From NCBI GenBank assembly GCA_045536015.1, contig JAZSMS010000043.1, positions 1 through 7,918 of the forward strand: 7,918 bases of DNA, in the 5' to 3' direction. The stretch comes from JAZSMS01 sp045536015. GTDB taxonomy: Bacteria; Bacillota; Clostridia; Christensenellales; QALW01. The notes below the pieces were generated by a model. The model did not search any database. It saw nothing but the letters and a program-made list of their open reading frames with translations, and was not told the DNA's origin. The translations under genes and the position numbers were made by a program. Shown here piece after piece: positions 1 through 5,395 of this stretch (its first letter is position 1; the number at the start of each line of letters is the position of its first letter).

Positions 1-1166
1 TAATCAAAATTATGTAATTTATCGCCCGTTGATAAGCACGTTATTGCAAAGACGGCTACGGTGGTAATTAAAATTGCGGCACAAACGCCCTTTGCAACAG
101 AGTCTTTTATCTGGGCAAAAACGGCAAGGCGGGAAATCATCCACACAAACGAGATAACTGCAACCGAAACAAAAATATGGGTGCTTATCATAGGCGTTAA
201 GCCTGCAAAAATTCCGGCAAAGATAAACATCTTTTTATCTTTTTCAAATACCGCTTTATATAAAAGGAATAATATTGCAAAAAGCATCATCCAGCCAAAC
301 AGTGATGCACGTTGCGGAACCATCATATCGCAAACGGTGTTTACCCAGCGAATCATTTTTTCGTCTAAGTTGGTGGGCGTTTGATAAAGCGTATCAAAAA
401 TTCGCGTAAAGTTGGTTGAGCCCTGACGAAGTCCGTCTAAGAAATACATAAAGCCAAAGCCACCGTTAAAGAAGAATAACGTCCAGGCAAGAGCTGCCTT
501 TTTAACGCTTTTAAGCCAGGAAGAGAAGAATAAAAAGCCACCTGCAAAAACGTTTAAAGCACCTACGATGGTTGGCAGGATATACGCAAAGCGAAGCGAT
601 GCACCCCAAATGTAAACTGACGAAGAAATCGTATCGCACAAAAACGGATACGAAACTTGCTCCGAGGGTAAAATATTATAGTTAAACGGCATATCTCCTT
701 GCACAACGGGTGTGGTAATAAAGCTTAAATGAATATTGGCATCGTAATACGTGCTTTGACCAAATATCATTCCGCCCGAAGCACTTGGCTGCAGAATGTG
801 ATTTGTTTCCACTATCGCGTAAAAAACGGTCATAGGGATAGTAAGCGCGATAAGCCAACCGATTTCTTTATCAAATTTAAAGCCGGCAAATAACGTTTTG
901 TCTGGCATAAAAACCTGCAAAAGCACGCACGCTAAAATTAAGACGGCAAGCGCTAAAAAATGTGAAAGCAAATTAAAACCGAAAATAAATGCAAAAAGCA
1001 CGGGCAACCACATTAATGCGGCAACACCCATAACGCTTCCCAAATAGATGCGCATTATCGGTCTTTGCTTGTTAAAGAGCTTTAGCGAAATAAAAATTCC
1101 GCCAAGGATAAAAATTAAAAAATAAAGGAAACCGCAAAGGTTTCCTGAAAAAGAGCCGTTAATCAC
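1..1166 (-). CDS. Polytopic membrane protein, possibly GT-C-type glycosyltransferase-like (partial, C-terminus missing)
   Basis: An open frame of 388 codons without a stop runs off the left edge, so the C-terminus is missing. I chose GTG at 1166-1164 because an AAAGGGG ribosome binding site (1183-1177) lies 10 bases upstream; the first in-frame ATG is about 37 codons further in. The product is very hydrophobic, with about nine or ten likely membrane segments, roughly at residues 10-29, 42-62, 66-87, 101-120, 189-214, 223-243, 286-305, 312-347 (two) and 358-378. A long loop (about 121-188) carries YYDANIHLSF at 140-149; an acidic residue followed by HLSF/I in the first big outer loop recalls GT-C-fold or PTPS-related membrane proteins that use polyprenyl-linked sugars. 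That resemblance is inference, and the family is not securely recognised. It starts 5 bases after dnaA with no terminator between, so it is probably co-transcribed and translationally coupled. No dnaN-like sequence is present here. Confidence 0.8.
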   Translation of the reverse strand, partial: MINGSFSGNLCGFLYFLIFILGGIFISLKLFNKQRPIMRIYLGSVMGVAALMWLPVLFAFIFGFNLLSHFLALAVLILACVLLQVFMPDKTLFAGFKFDKEIGWLIALTIPMTVFYAIVETNHILQPSASGGMIFGQSTYYDANIHLSFITTPVVQGDMPFNYNILPSEQVSYPFLCDTISSSVYIWGASLRFAYILPTIVGALNVFAGGFLFFSSWLKSVKKAALAWTLFFFNGGFGFMYFLDGLRQGSTNFTRIFDTLYQTPTNLDEKMIRWVNTVCDMMVPQRASLFGWMMLFAILFLLYKAVFEKDKKMFIFAGIFAGLTPMISTHIFVSVAVISFVWMISRLAVFAQIKDSVAKGVCAAILITTVAVFAITCLSTGDKLHNFD

Positions 1167-1171
1167 AGTAA

Positions 1172-2524
1172 TTATTCCCCTTTCAAATGCATGGTAATAT
1201 CTTCAACGTAATTGCGGATAGTTTCGTTTATTTTCATTGTCGAACGGATCTTTCCGATACCGTTAAGTATCGTGGAGTGGTCGCGGCCGTTAAACTCGTC
1301 ACCGATTCGCGACGAAGATAAGTCGGTAAGCTCGTCACAAAGGTAATAAGCTATCTGGCGGGGAAGAGCTATGGTCTTTTCTCTCTTTACTCCTAAAATA
1401 TCTTCAACCTCAATCGAAAAGTAATTGGCAACGGCGTTTATTATCATCTCGGGCGTGCAATTTTTTTGCGCCTCGGTATGATAATCTCTAAGTGCGTTCA
1501 TTGCAACCTCTACCGTAATATCACTTGGTGTAGAAGAATAAGCCGAATACGCTAAAACACGTTTAAGTGCGCCTTCAAGCTCGCGCACGTTGTCGCTTGC
1601 CTTTTCGGCGATTAAGAAAAGTATCTTTTCACTTATCTGTATGTGTTCACTCTCTGCCTTGCGTCTTAAAATTGCAACGCGCGTTTCTAAATCGGGCGGG
1701 GCAATGTCAACCAAAAGTCCGCCCATAAAGCGAGAGCGAAGTCTGTCAGTAAGTGCAGACAAATTGCTTGGATGACGGTCAGAGGATAAAACTATCTGCT
1801 TGTTTGCGTTAAACAGGTCGTTTATATTATGGAATATCTCCTCTTGCGTTCTGTCCATATTGCTACCCCAGAACTGAACGTCGTCAATCATTAAAAGGTC
1901 AACGTTCTGGCGGTATTTTTCTCTAAATGCGGTTATCTGATGCTTTGAAACGGCATCAATAAACTCGTTTGTATAGCGTTCGCTGGTTGCGTATAAAACG
2001 CGCGCGTTAGGATTTTGCGAAAGCACGTAGTTTCCTATTGCGTGCATAAGGTGCGTTTTGCCAAGTCCAACACCACCATATATAAATAAGGGGTTGTTTA
2101 TTGTAGCGGGTGCTTCGGCTACACTTACTGCCGCGGCGTGTGCAAAAGCGTTTGCCGAGCCTACAACAAAGCTTTCAAACGTATATTTCTCGTTAAGCAT
2201 CGGGCGAGAGGGAGCCTTGGGAACTTCTTGCGCTTCTTCTAAAATAGCAGGAGCTTCGGCTTCTAAAACAAGCTCGATACTTGCACCGGGCGAATTTATA
2301 ACGATGTTTAATGCCGAGGTAAGATACGAGTGCAAAATATTGCCGTTAGAGGTAAGAATATGCCTGCGGTGCATCTCGCTGGGAACTATAAGATAAAGAA
2401 AATTATTTTTAAAAACAAGTGGCTTTAACGTCTTTATCCAAGTTGTATACGAAATAGGGCTTACGTCTTGCGGCGATTTTTCTATTATAAGACAAATTTG
2501 CTTAAAAATTTCTGATGCATCCAT
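1172..2524 (-). CDS. dnaA: Chromosomal replication initiator protein DnaA
   Basis: DnaA is the AAA+ ATPase that binds DnaA boxes and melts the origin. At 450 residues it has normal family length and all four domains: an N-terminal interaction domain (about 1-80), a linker rich in Ala, Glu and Pro (about 81-110), the AAA+ domain (about 112-345) and a C-terminal helix-turn-helix domain (about 357-450). Visible motifs are Walker A GGVGLGKTH (150-158), Walker B LLMIDDVQF (210-218), sensor I SSDR (247-250), the arginine-finger box DRLRSRF (260-266), sensor II around NVRELEGAL (312-320) and the DNA-binding signature ending GRDHST (413-418). Oddities: MGGL follows the arginine-finger box where EWGL is usual, there is one extra residue after Walker B, and DHST and NGIGKI replace the usual DHTT and HAxxKI. 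The ATG has an AAAGGGG site (2540-2534) 9 bases upstream. The gene diverges from rpmH across the origin and is probably autoregulated. Confidence 0.98.
   Translation of the reverse strand: MDASEIFKQICLIIEKSPQDVSPISYTTWIKTLKPLVFKNNFLYLIVPSEMHRRHILTSNGNILHSYLTSALNIVINSPGASIELVLEAEAPAILEEAQEVPKAPSRPMLNEKYTFESFVVGSANAFAHAAAVSVAEAPATINNPLFIYGGVGLGKTHLMHAIGNYVLSQNPNARVLYATSERYTNEFIDAVSKHQITAFREKYRQNVDLLMIDDVQFWGSNMDRTQEEIFHNINDLFNANKQIVLSSDRHPSNLSALTDRLRSRFMGGLLVDIAPPDLETRVAILRRKAESEHIQISEKILFLIAEKASDNVRELEGALKRVLAYSAYSSTPSDITVEVAMNALRDYHTEAQKNCTPEMIINAVANYFSIEVEDILGVKREKTIALPRQIAYYLCDELTDLSSSRIGDEFNGRDHSTILNGIGKIRSTMKINETIRNYVEDITMHLKGE
1177..1183 (-). promoter_or_regulatory. Ribosome binding site inside dnaA 3' end
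   Basis: AAAGGGG on the minus strand lies within the last sense codons of dnaA and 10 bases before the GTG of the membrane-protein gene. It decides the non-ATG start of that gene and implies translational coupling to dnaA. Confidence 0.65.
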
Positions 2525-2551
2525 TTTTAAAATCCCCTTTCGTAAAAATTG

Positions 2552-2565
2552 CTTGAAAAGTCAAG
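2552..2565. repeat. Short inverted repeat downstream of dnaA promoter
   Basis: CTTGA-AAAG-TCAAG has 5-base perfect arms around a 4-base centre. It begins 7 bases past the predicted -10 of the dnaA promoter, at or just after the expected transcription start. It could be an operator or a small hairpin in the dnaA leader; with such short arms it could also be chance in AT-rich DNA. Confidence 0.4.
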
Positions 2566-2572
2566 TGAAGTG

Positions 2573-2601
2573 ATAATACCATAAAACGAAAAATTTTTCA
2601 A
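2573..2601 (-). promoter_or_regulatory. dnaA promoter (SigA-type)
   Basis: On the minus strand TTGAAA (2601-2596) and TATTAT (2578-2573) are separated by exactly 17 bases, a good vegetative sigma-factor promoter. Transcription should start near 2566, leaving a leader of about 40 bases with AAAGGGG before the dnaA ATG. A DnaA-box-like 9-mer with two mismatches (2595-2603) overlaps the -35, which would fit DnaA autoregulation (inference). Confidence 0.7.
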
Positions 2602-2626
2602 CAGAAAATTGACAACTTTTGAAAGA

Positions 2627-2640
2627 AATTTTGCAAAATT
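2627..2640. repeat. 14-base perfect palindrome beside DnaA box 1
   Basis: AATTTTGCAAAATT is its own reverse complement over all 14 bases. It overlaps by one base the first DnaA box (2640-2648). It could be a binding site for a dimeric origin regulator, but an AT-rich region yields such palindromes more easily by chance. Confidence 0.5.
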
Positions 2641-2648
2641 GTGGATAA
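2640..2648 (-). promoter_or_regulatory. DnaA box 1 (TTATCCACA)
   Basis: This is an exact match to the high-affinity DnaA box, read on the minus strand (TGTGGATAA on the plus strand). It lies between the dnaA promoter and the AT-rich block. Confidence 0.9.
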
Positions 2649-2670
2649 CTTTTTTAAAAACACAATATCT

Positions 2671-2679
2671 TGTGGATAA
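2671..2679 (-). promoter_or_regulatory. DnaA box 2 (TTATCCACA)
   Basis: This is a second exact DnaA box in the same orientation as box 1, 31 bases further on. It directly borders the AT-rich candidate unwinding segment. Confidence 0.9.
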
Positions 2680-2725
2680 CTTTTTTTATGCAAAAAAATA
2701 ATAAAAATTCATACAAAATTAAAAG
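2680..2725. other. Candidate DNA unwinding element
   Basis: This 46-base segment has only 6 G or C bases and includes T-tracts and A-tracts. It abuts DnaA box 2, the arrangement expected for the region DnaA melts first. I do not see a clear run of DnaA-trio (TAG-type) repeats, so the assignment rests on composition and position. Confidence 0.5.
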
Positions 2726-2744
2726 TGGTATAAGCAATTTTCAT

Positions 2745-2773
2745 TTGACAGAGTGAGCCGTTTTTAATATAAT
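2745..2773 (+). promoter_or_regulatory. rpmH operon promoter, perfect SigA consensus
   Basis: TTGACA (2745-2750) and TATAAT (2768-2773) are separated by 17 bases, a perfect vegetative consensus. Transcription should start near 2780, giving a leader of about 65 bases before rpmH. It very likely drives rpmH-rnpA-yidD-yidC-jag at a high rate, away from the origin. Confidence 0.9.
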
Positions 2774-2806
2774 AGTAACGCTACAATGTGTTATTGTGTA
2801 AATTTG

Positions 2807-2822
2807 CGCCTATTAAAAGGCG
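2807..2822 (+). other. Small hairpin in rpmH leader
   Basis: CGCC-TATTAAAA-GGCG can form a 4-base GC stem with an 8-base loop inside the rpmH leader, ending 4 bases before the AGAAAGGA ribosome binding site. It is not followed by a U-tract, so it is not a terminator. It might take part in leader regulation but is thermodynamically weak. Confidence 0.3.
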
Positions 2823-2844
2823 ATTTAGAAAGGAAAAATAAATT

Positions 2845-2979
2845 ATGTTACGTACCTATCAACCAAACAGACGCAAGAGAAAGAAAGTTCATGGCTTCCG
2901 TAAGAGAATGCAGACCAAGAACGGACGCAACGTTCTTCAGGCACGCCGTCGTCGCGGCAGAAAAAAGCTTAGCGCATAA
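2845..2979 (+). CDS. rpmH: 50S ribosomal protein L34
   Basis: L34 is a small basic protein of the large ribosomal subunit. The frame encodes 44 residues, the standard length, beginning MLRTYQPNRRKRKKVHGFRK and ending GRKKLSA, almost identical to the family consensus (MKRTYQPN...). Arg and Lys dominate, as expected for an rRNA-binding peptide. The ATG has AGAAAGGA (2827-2834) 10 bases upstream. It is the first gene of the right-arm operon, behind a perfect-consensus promoter and directly beside the origin, a position giving high gene dosage in fast growth. Only the Leu at position 2 differs slightly from the usual Lys. Longer open frames across this interval on either strand are shadows. Confidence 0.98.
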   Translation: MLRTYQPNRRKRKKVHGFRKRMQTKNGRNVLQARRRRGRKKLSA

Positions 2980-2993
2980 TAAAGAAGATTGAT

Positions 2994-3003
2994 AAGGGAG
3001 GGG
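2994..3003 (+). promoter_or_regulatory. Ribosome binding site deciding the TTG start of rnpA
   Basis: AAGGGAGGGG is a strong Shine-Dalgarno sequence ending 7 bases before TTG 3011 but about 22 bases before the next in-frame ATG (3026). It therefore supports the TTG start, which also gives the usual RnpA N-terminus (MKK...LKKN). Confidence 0.75.
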
Positions 3004-3010
3004 CTCTTGT

Positions 3011-3346
3011 TTGAAAAAGCAGGATATGCTTAAAAAAAATAAAGAGTTCAGATACGTTTGCTCACGCGGCAAGTCTGTTTCCTCTCCTTATTTTGTTCTT
3101 ATATTCGTTAAGAATAAGTACGGCAAAAAAGCAGGCTTTTCTGTTAGCAGCAAGCTTGGAAATGCCGTTACTCGAAACCGAACAAAACGAATAATGCGTG
3201 CAGGGCTTTCACAGTTATTCCCGCTTTGCGAGGATAACACTTCATACTTATTTATCGCGCGCGCAAAGCTGGTTGGATGCACTTCAACAGTTGCGCGAGA
3301 GCAGATGTGCCTGCTTTTAAAAAAAGCGGGCAAGATAAATGAATAG
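3011..3346 (+). CDS. rnpA: Ribonuclease P protein component
   Basis: RnpA is the protein cofactor of RNase P, which binds the catalytic RNA and trims the 5' leader of precursor tRNAs. The 111-residue length is normal. The family signature is clear in KLGNAVTRNRTKRIMRA (48-64), containing the RNR-x-KR RNA-binding core, preceded by the FSVSSKLG strand; LKKNKEF near the N-terminus is also typical. The start is TTG, chosen because of the strong site at 2994-3003 and the match of the N-terminus to relatives; ATG 3026 would remove five residues. It lies 31 bases after rpmH, the near-universal pairing, and its last 8 bases overlap the start of yidD. A rare start codon may lower output relative to L34 (inference). 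Confidence 0.97.
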   Translation: MKKQDMLKKNKEFRYVCSRGKSVSSPYFVLIFVKNKYGKKAGFSVSSKLGNAVTRNRTKRIMRAGLSQLFPLCEDNTSYLFIARAKLVGCTSTVAREQMCLLLKKAGKINE

Positions 3347-3587
3347 CCTTTTTGCACGAGCGGCAATAAAGCTTATAAAGTTTTATAAAAGGCAAATTTC
3401 GCCTGCACTGCCGCCTGCATGTCGTTTTATTCCAACTTGCTCCGAATATGCAATCGAGGCGATAGAACGCTTTGGTTTTTTTAAAGGCGGAGCATTATCA
3501 CTGTGGCGCATAGTGCGCTGCAATCCTTTTTGCAAGGGCGGTTATGATCCCGTACCGCAGAAAATAGGTCAGGAGAAAAACAAGTGA
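3339..3587 (+). CDS. yidD: Membrane protein insertion efficiency factor YidD
   Basis: YidD is a small protein associated with the inner face of the membrane that helps YidC and Sec insert membrane proteins. The 82 residues match the family's usual length. The hallmark runs are CRFIPTCSEYAIEAI (28-42) and RCNPFCKGGYDPVP (60-73), with the conserved cysteines C28, C34 and C61 and one extra, C65. An N-terminal amphipathic helix (about 3-18, Arg/Lys-rich) is expected to touch the membrane. Its ATG lies in the rnpA end, giving an 8-base overlap, and its own TGA overlaps the GTG of yidC by 4 bases, so it is translationally coupled on both sides. The upstream site is a weak AAAGCGGG-like stretch inside rnpA. 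Confidence 0.96.
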   Translation: MNSLFARAAIKLIKFYKRQISPALPPACRFIPTCSEYAIEAIERFGFFKGGALSLWRIVRCNPFCKGGYDPVPQKIGQEKNK

Positions 3588-4564
3588 GTTATATTACACA
3601 ATTTTTCGGAATGATCTTCGACTGGATAAACGTAAACATTACGCACAATTACGGCTTAACAATTATTTTGTTTACCATATTGTTCCGTTTGTTACTTTCA
3701 CCATTTGATATTCGCAGCCGCATAGGTCAGCGCGAATATACTGCAAAGATGAAAAAAATTCAGCCGGAGATAGATAACATCAATAAGGCGTATAAAAACG
3801 ACCCACAAAAAGCACAACAGCGTATGATGGAGATCCGCAAGCGTGAAGGTATCGGTATGATGCCAAAGGGCTGCGGAACAATGCTTTTAACCTATCCTAT
3901 CTTAATTGCTTTCTTTGCAGTTTTCCGCAATCTTGCGGCAGAACATATGTACGAGCTTTCAACTCTTACAGAAGAAGCTGAGATTTCGCAGTGGTTTAGT
4001 GAAAACGGCTTTTTGTGGATTAGAAATATCTGGCAGCCCGACGTTTACTTTAACTTCTCTGAAGTTTGGGGATGCAGAGTTATACCTATAATTAAGGGTA
4101 TAAACGGTTATATTGTTCCAAATGATCTTGCATCACTTCAGGCAACCTTAAAGTCAGCATTTGATTCGGGAATGTTAGGTGATAATTCTATGGGCCTTCA
4201 AGTCTTTGCCGAAAATGTAAGCGTTGGTCTTCAGGCAGCAAGAGATTATATCGGTGCAAACGTAGGAAACGGTTTTTATATTTTCCCGCTTCTTGCCGGC
4301 GCTGCACAGGTGTTTAGCTTAAAGTTCTCGTCAAGCGAGCAGCAAACTGCACCTACAACACCTGACGGAGCAAAACAACCAGGCTCAGGCAAATTTATGA
4401 AGGTTTTCTTCCCCGTGTTGTTTGTATACTTCTGTCTTGTTTCTTCCTCGGCACTTGCTATTTACTGGGTAACGTCAAGCCTTTGCATGATTGTTCTTAA
4501 CATTGTTATCAACAAGGTTTTGGACGCTAAAGAAGCAAAAAAGGCTGCTGAGGCGGCAAATTAA
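3584..4564 (+). CDS. yidC: Membrane protein insertase YidC/SpoIIIJ (Oxa1 family)
   Basis: YidC inserts membrane proteins, alone or with SecYEG. The 326 residues show the Oxa1 core: first membrane segment about 23-43 with the conserved groove arginine (R35), a charged cytoplasmic hairpin (about 44-95, Lys/Arg/Gln-rich), second segment about 97-116 beginning PKGCGTMLLTYPILIAFF, and segments about 230-247, 271-287 and 288-312, ending in a short Lys/Ala tail. There is no lipoprotein signal, unlike SpoIIIJ of Bacillus. The loop between segments 2 and 3 (about 117-229) includes the common FLWIRNIWQPD stretch (143-153) but is much longer than in short Gram-positive forms. The start is GTG 3584, overlapping the yidD stop, with AGGAG (3571-3575) 8 bases upstream. 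It sits between yidD and jag as is typical. Confidence 0.96.
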   Translation: MSYITQFFGMIFDWINVNITHNYGLTIILFTILFRLLLSPFDIRSRIGQREYTAKMKKIQPEIDNINKAYKNDPQKAQQRMMEIRKREGIGMMPKGCGTMLLTYPILIAFFAVFRNLAAEHMYELSTLTEEAEISQWFSENGFLWIRNIWQPDVYFNFSEVWGCRVIPIIKGINGYIVPNDLASLQATLKSAFDSGMLGDNSMGLQVFAENVSVGLQAARDYIGANVGNGFYIFPLLAGAAQVFSLKFSSSEQQTAPTTPDGAKQPGSGKFMKVFFPVLFVYFCLVSSSALAIYWVTSSLCMIVLNIVINKVLDAKEAKKAAEAAN

Positions 4565-4575
4565 AGGAGTAAAAA

Positions 4576-5349
4576 ATGGCAAGAGTTTTAGAAATTGAGG
4601 GCGAAACCGTCGATCAGGCTCTGTATAAGGGGCTTGAGGCGATGAAGCTTTCGATCGATGAGGTCGAAATGCAAGTCCTTGACTATGGCAAAAAAGGCTT
4701 TATGGGCCTTGGAAGCAAGCTTGCACGCGTTCGTTTAACCGAGCGCGAGGAGGCGATCGTTCCTGATTTTGTTCTTAATAAGGATAAGCCTAAAGAGCAA
4801 AAAAAGGAAAAGAGAGATAAAAGAGAAAAGAAAGCGCCTAAAAAGGATAATGAGCCGATAGAAAAGGTTTCGTCTAAAGAATATTTTGGCGCAGACGCAC
4901 AGTTTGTAGAAAACGAAGTTACCGAATTTTTAACAGGTCTTATCTCCAGGGTAGGAGTTCAGGGCTCTGTTAAAGCCGTTGAAAAAGATAACGGTCTTTT
5001 GGTAAATATCGAGGGCGATGATATGGGTATGCTTATCGGCCGCCGCGGTGAAACGCTGGATGCTATTCAGTATCTTGCTTCGCTTGTATATAACAAGGAC
5101 AAGGATGATTACCGCCGCGTTACCGTTGATACCGAAAATTATCGCAAAAAGAGAGAGAGAACTCTTATCCGCCTTGCAGAAAAGACGGCGGCAAAGGCTA
5201 TCAAGACGGGACATCGCGTTTCACTTGAGGCAATGAGTCCCTTCGAGCGCAGAATTATTCACTTTGCTTTGCAGGATAATGATAAGGTTCAAACTTATAG
5301 CGAAGGCGAAGAGCCTAACCGCCATATAGTAATCGATCTTAAAAAATAA
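4576..5349 (+). CDS. jag: Jag/KhpB-type RNA-binding protein (Jag_N-KH-R3H)
   Basis: Jag (KhpB, EloR) is a cytoplasmic RNA-binding protein linked in Firmicutes to cell elongation and division control. The 257 residues show the standard order: Jag_N domain (about 1-54) with the KKGFMGLG motif (39-46), a highly charged Lys/Glu linker (about 68-103), a KH domain (about 108-185) with the GxxG loop GRRG (155-158), and an R3H domain (about 188-256) with R225-x3-H229 in SPFERRIIHF. The ATG follows AAAGGAG (4563-4569) by 6 bases and the gene begins 11 bases after yidC. The stop is followed almost at once by a strong terminator, so this is the last gene of the rpmH operon. The linker is low-complexity but shorter than in many clostridial relatives. 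Confidence 0.96.
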   Translation: MARVLEIEGETVDQALYKGLEAMKLSIDEVEMQVLDYGKKGFMGLGSKLARVRLTEREEAIVPDFVLNKDKPKEQKKEKRDKREKKAPKKDNEPIEKVSSKEYFGADAQFVENEVTEFLTGLISRVGVQGSVKAVEKDNGLLVNIEGDDMGMLIGRRGETLDAIQYLASLVYNKDKDDYRRVTVDTENYRKKRERTLIRLAEKTAAKAIKTGHRVSLEAMSPFERRIIHFALQDNDKVQTYSEGEEPNRHIVIDLKK

Positions 5350-5355
5350 TTTTAT

Positions 5356-5387
5356 AGCCGTAATGCAAAAGCATTGCGGCTTTTTTT
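5356..5387 (+). terminator. Intrinsic terminator of the rpmH-jag operon
   Basis: AGCCGTAATGC pairs with GCATTGCGGCT (11 pairs, one G-U) around an AAAA loop, followed directly by seven T residues (5381-5387). This is a textbook Rho-independent terminator 7 bases after the jag stop. It ends only 8 bases before the ygiQ start codon. Confidence 0.93.
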
Positions 5388-5395
5388 AAAAACGT

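Larger units (their letters stand above)
2639..2687. repeat. Pair of 17-base direct repeats containing the DnaA boxes
   Basis: The 17-mer TTGTGGATAACTTTTTT occurs at 2639-2655 and again at 2670-2686, start to start 31 bases, about three helical turns. Both copies therefore present the box and its T-tract on the same DNA face. The conserved flank beyond the 9-base box suggests the T-tract is part of the functional unit. Confidence 0.85.
2525..2844. other. oriC: Candidate replication origin (oriC), intergenic dnaA-rpmH
   Basis: This 320-base gene-free stretch separates the divergent dnaA and rpmH genes, the classic oriC position in Firmicutes. It holds two exact DnaA boxes, a very AT-rich block, both divergent promoters and several small palindromes. 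Two further 7-of-9 DnaA-box-like matches are TTTTCAACA at 2595-2603 (plus strand) and TGTGTAAAT at 2795-2803 (a minus-strand box). I see no tRNA, small ORF or clear riboswitch in it. Only two perfect boxes is a sparse set, so the full origin may also use boxes outside the window, as in bipartite Firmicute origins. Confidence 0.8.

Noticed and set aside
61..384. Plus-strand open frame of 107 codons
   Set aside because: It lies antisense to the continuous 388-codon membrane-protein frame, has no ribosome binding site, and shows no recognisable protein character.
2058..2396. Plus-strand open frame of 112 codons opposite dnaA
   Set aside because: It is a shadow of the conserved dnaA coding sequence with no independent start signal.
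2639..2687. Direct repeats as part of a mobile element or CRISPR array
   Set aside because: There are only two copies, each centred on a DnaA box between dnaA and rpmH, with no transposase, spacers or target duplications.
2774..2844. Riboswitch or T-box in the rpmH leader
   Set aside because: The leader is only about 65 bases with one 4-base stem, too short and simple for any riboswitch class I can recognise.
2786..3072. Plus- and minus-strand open frames of 68 and 74 codons over rpmH
   Set aside because: The conserved 44-residue L34 frame explains this interval fully; the others come from its biased codons.
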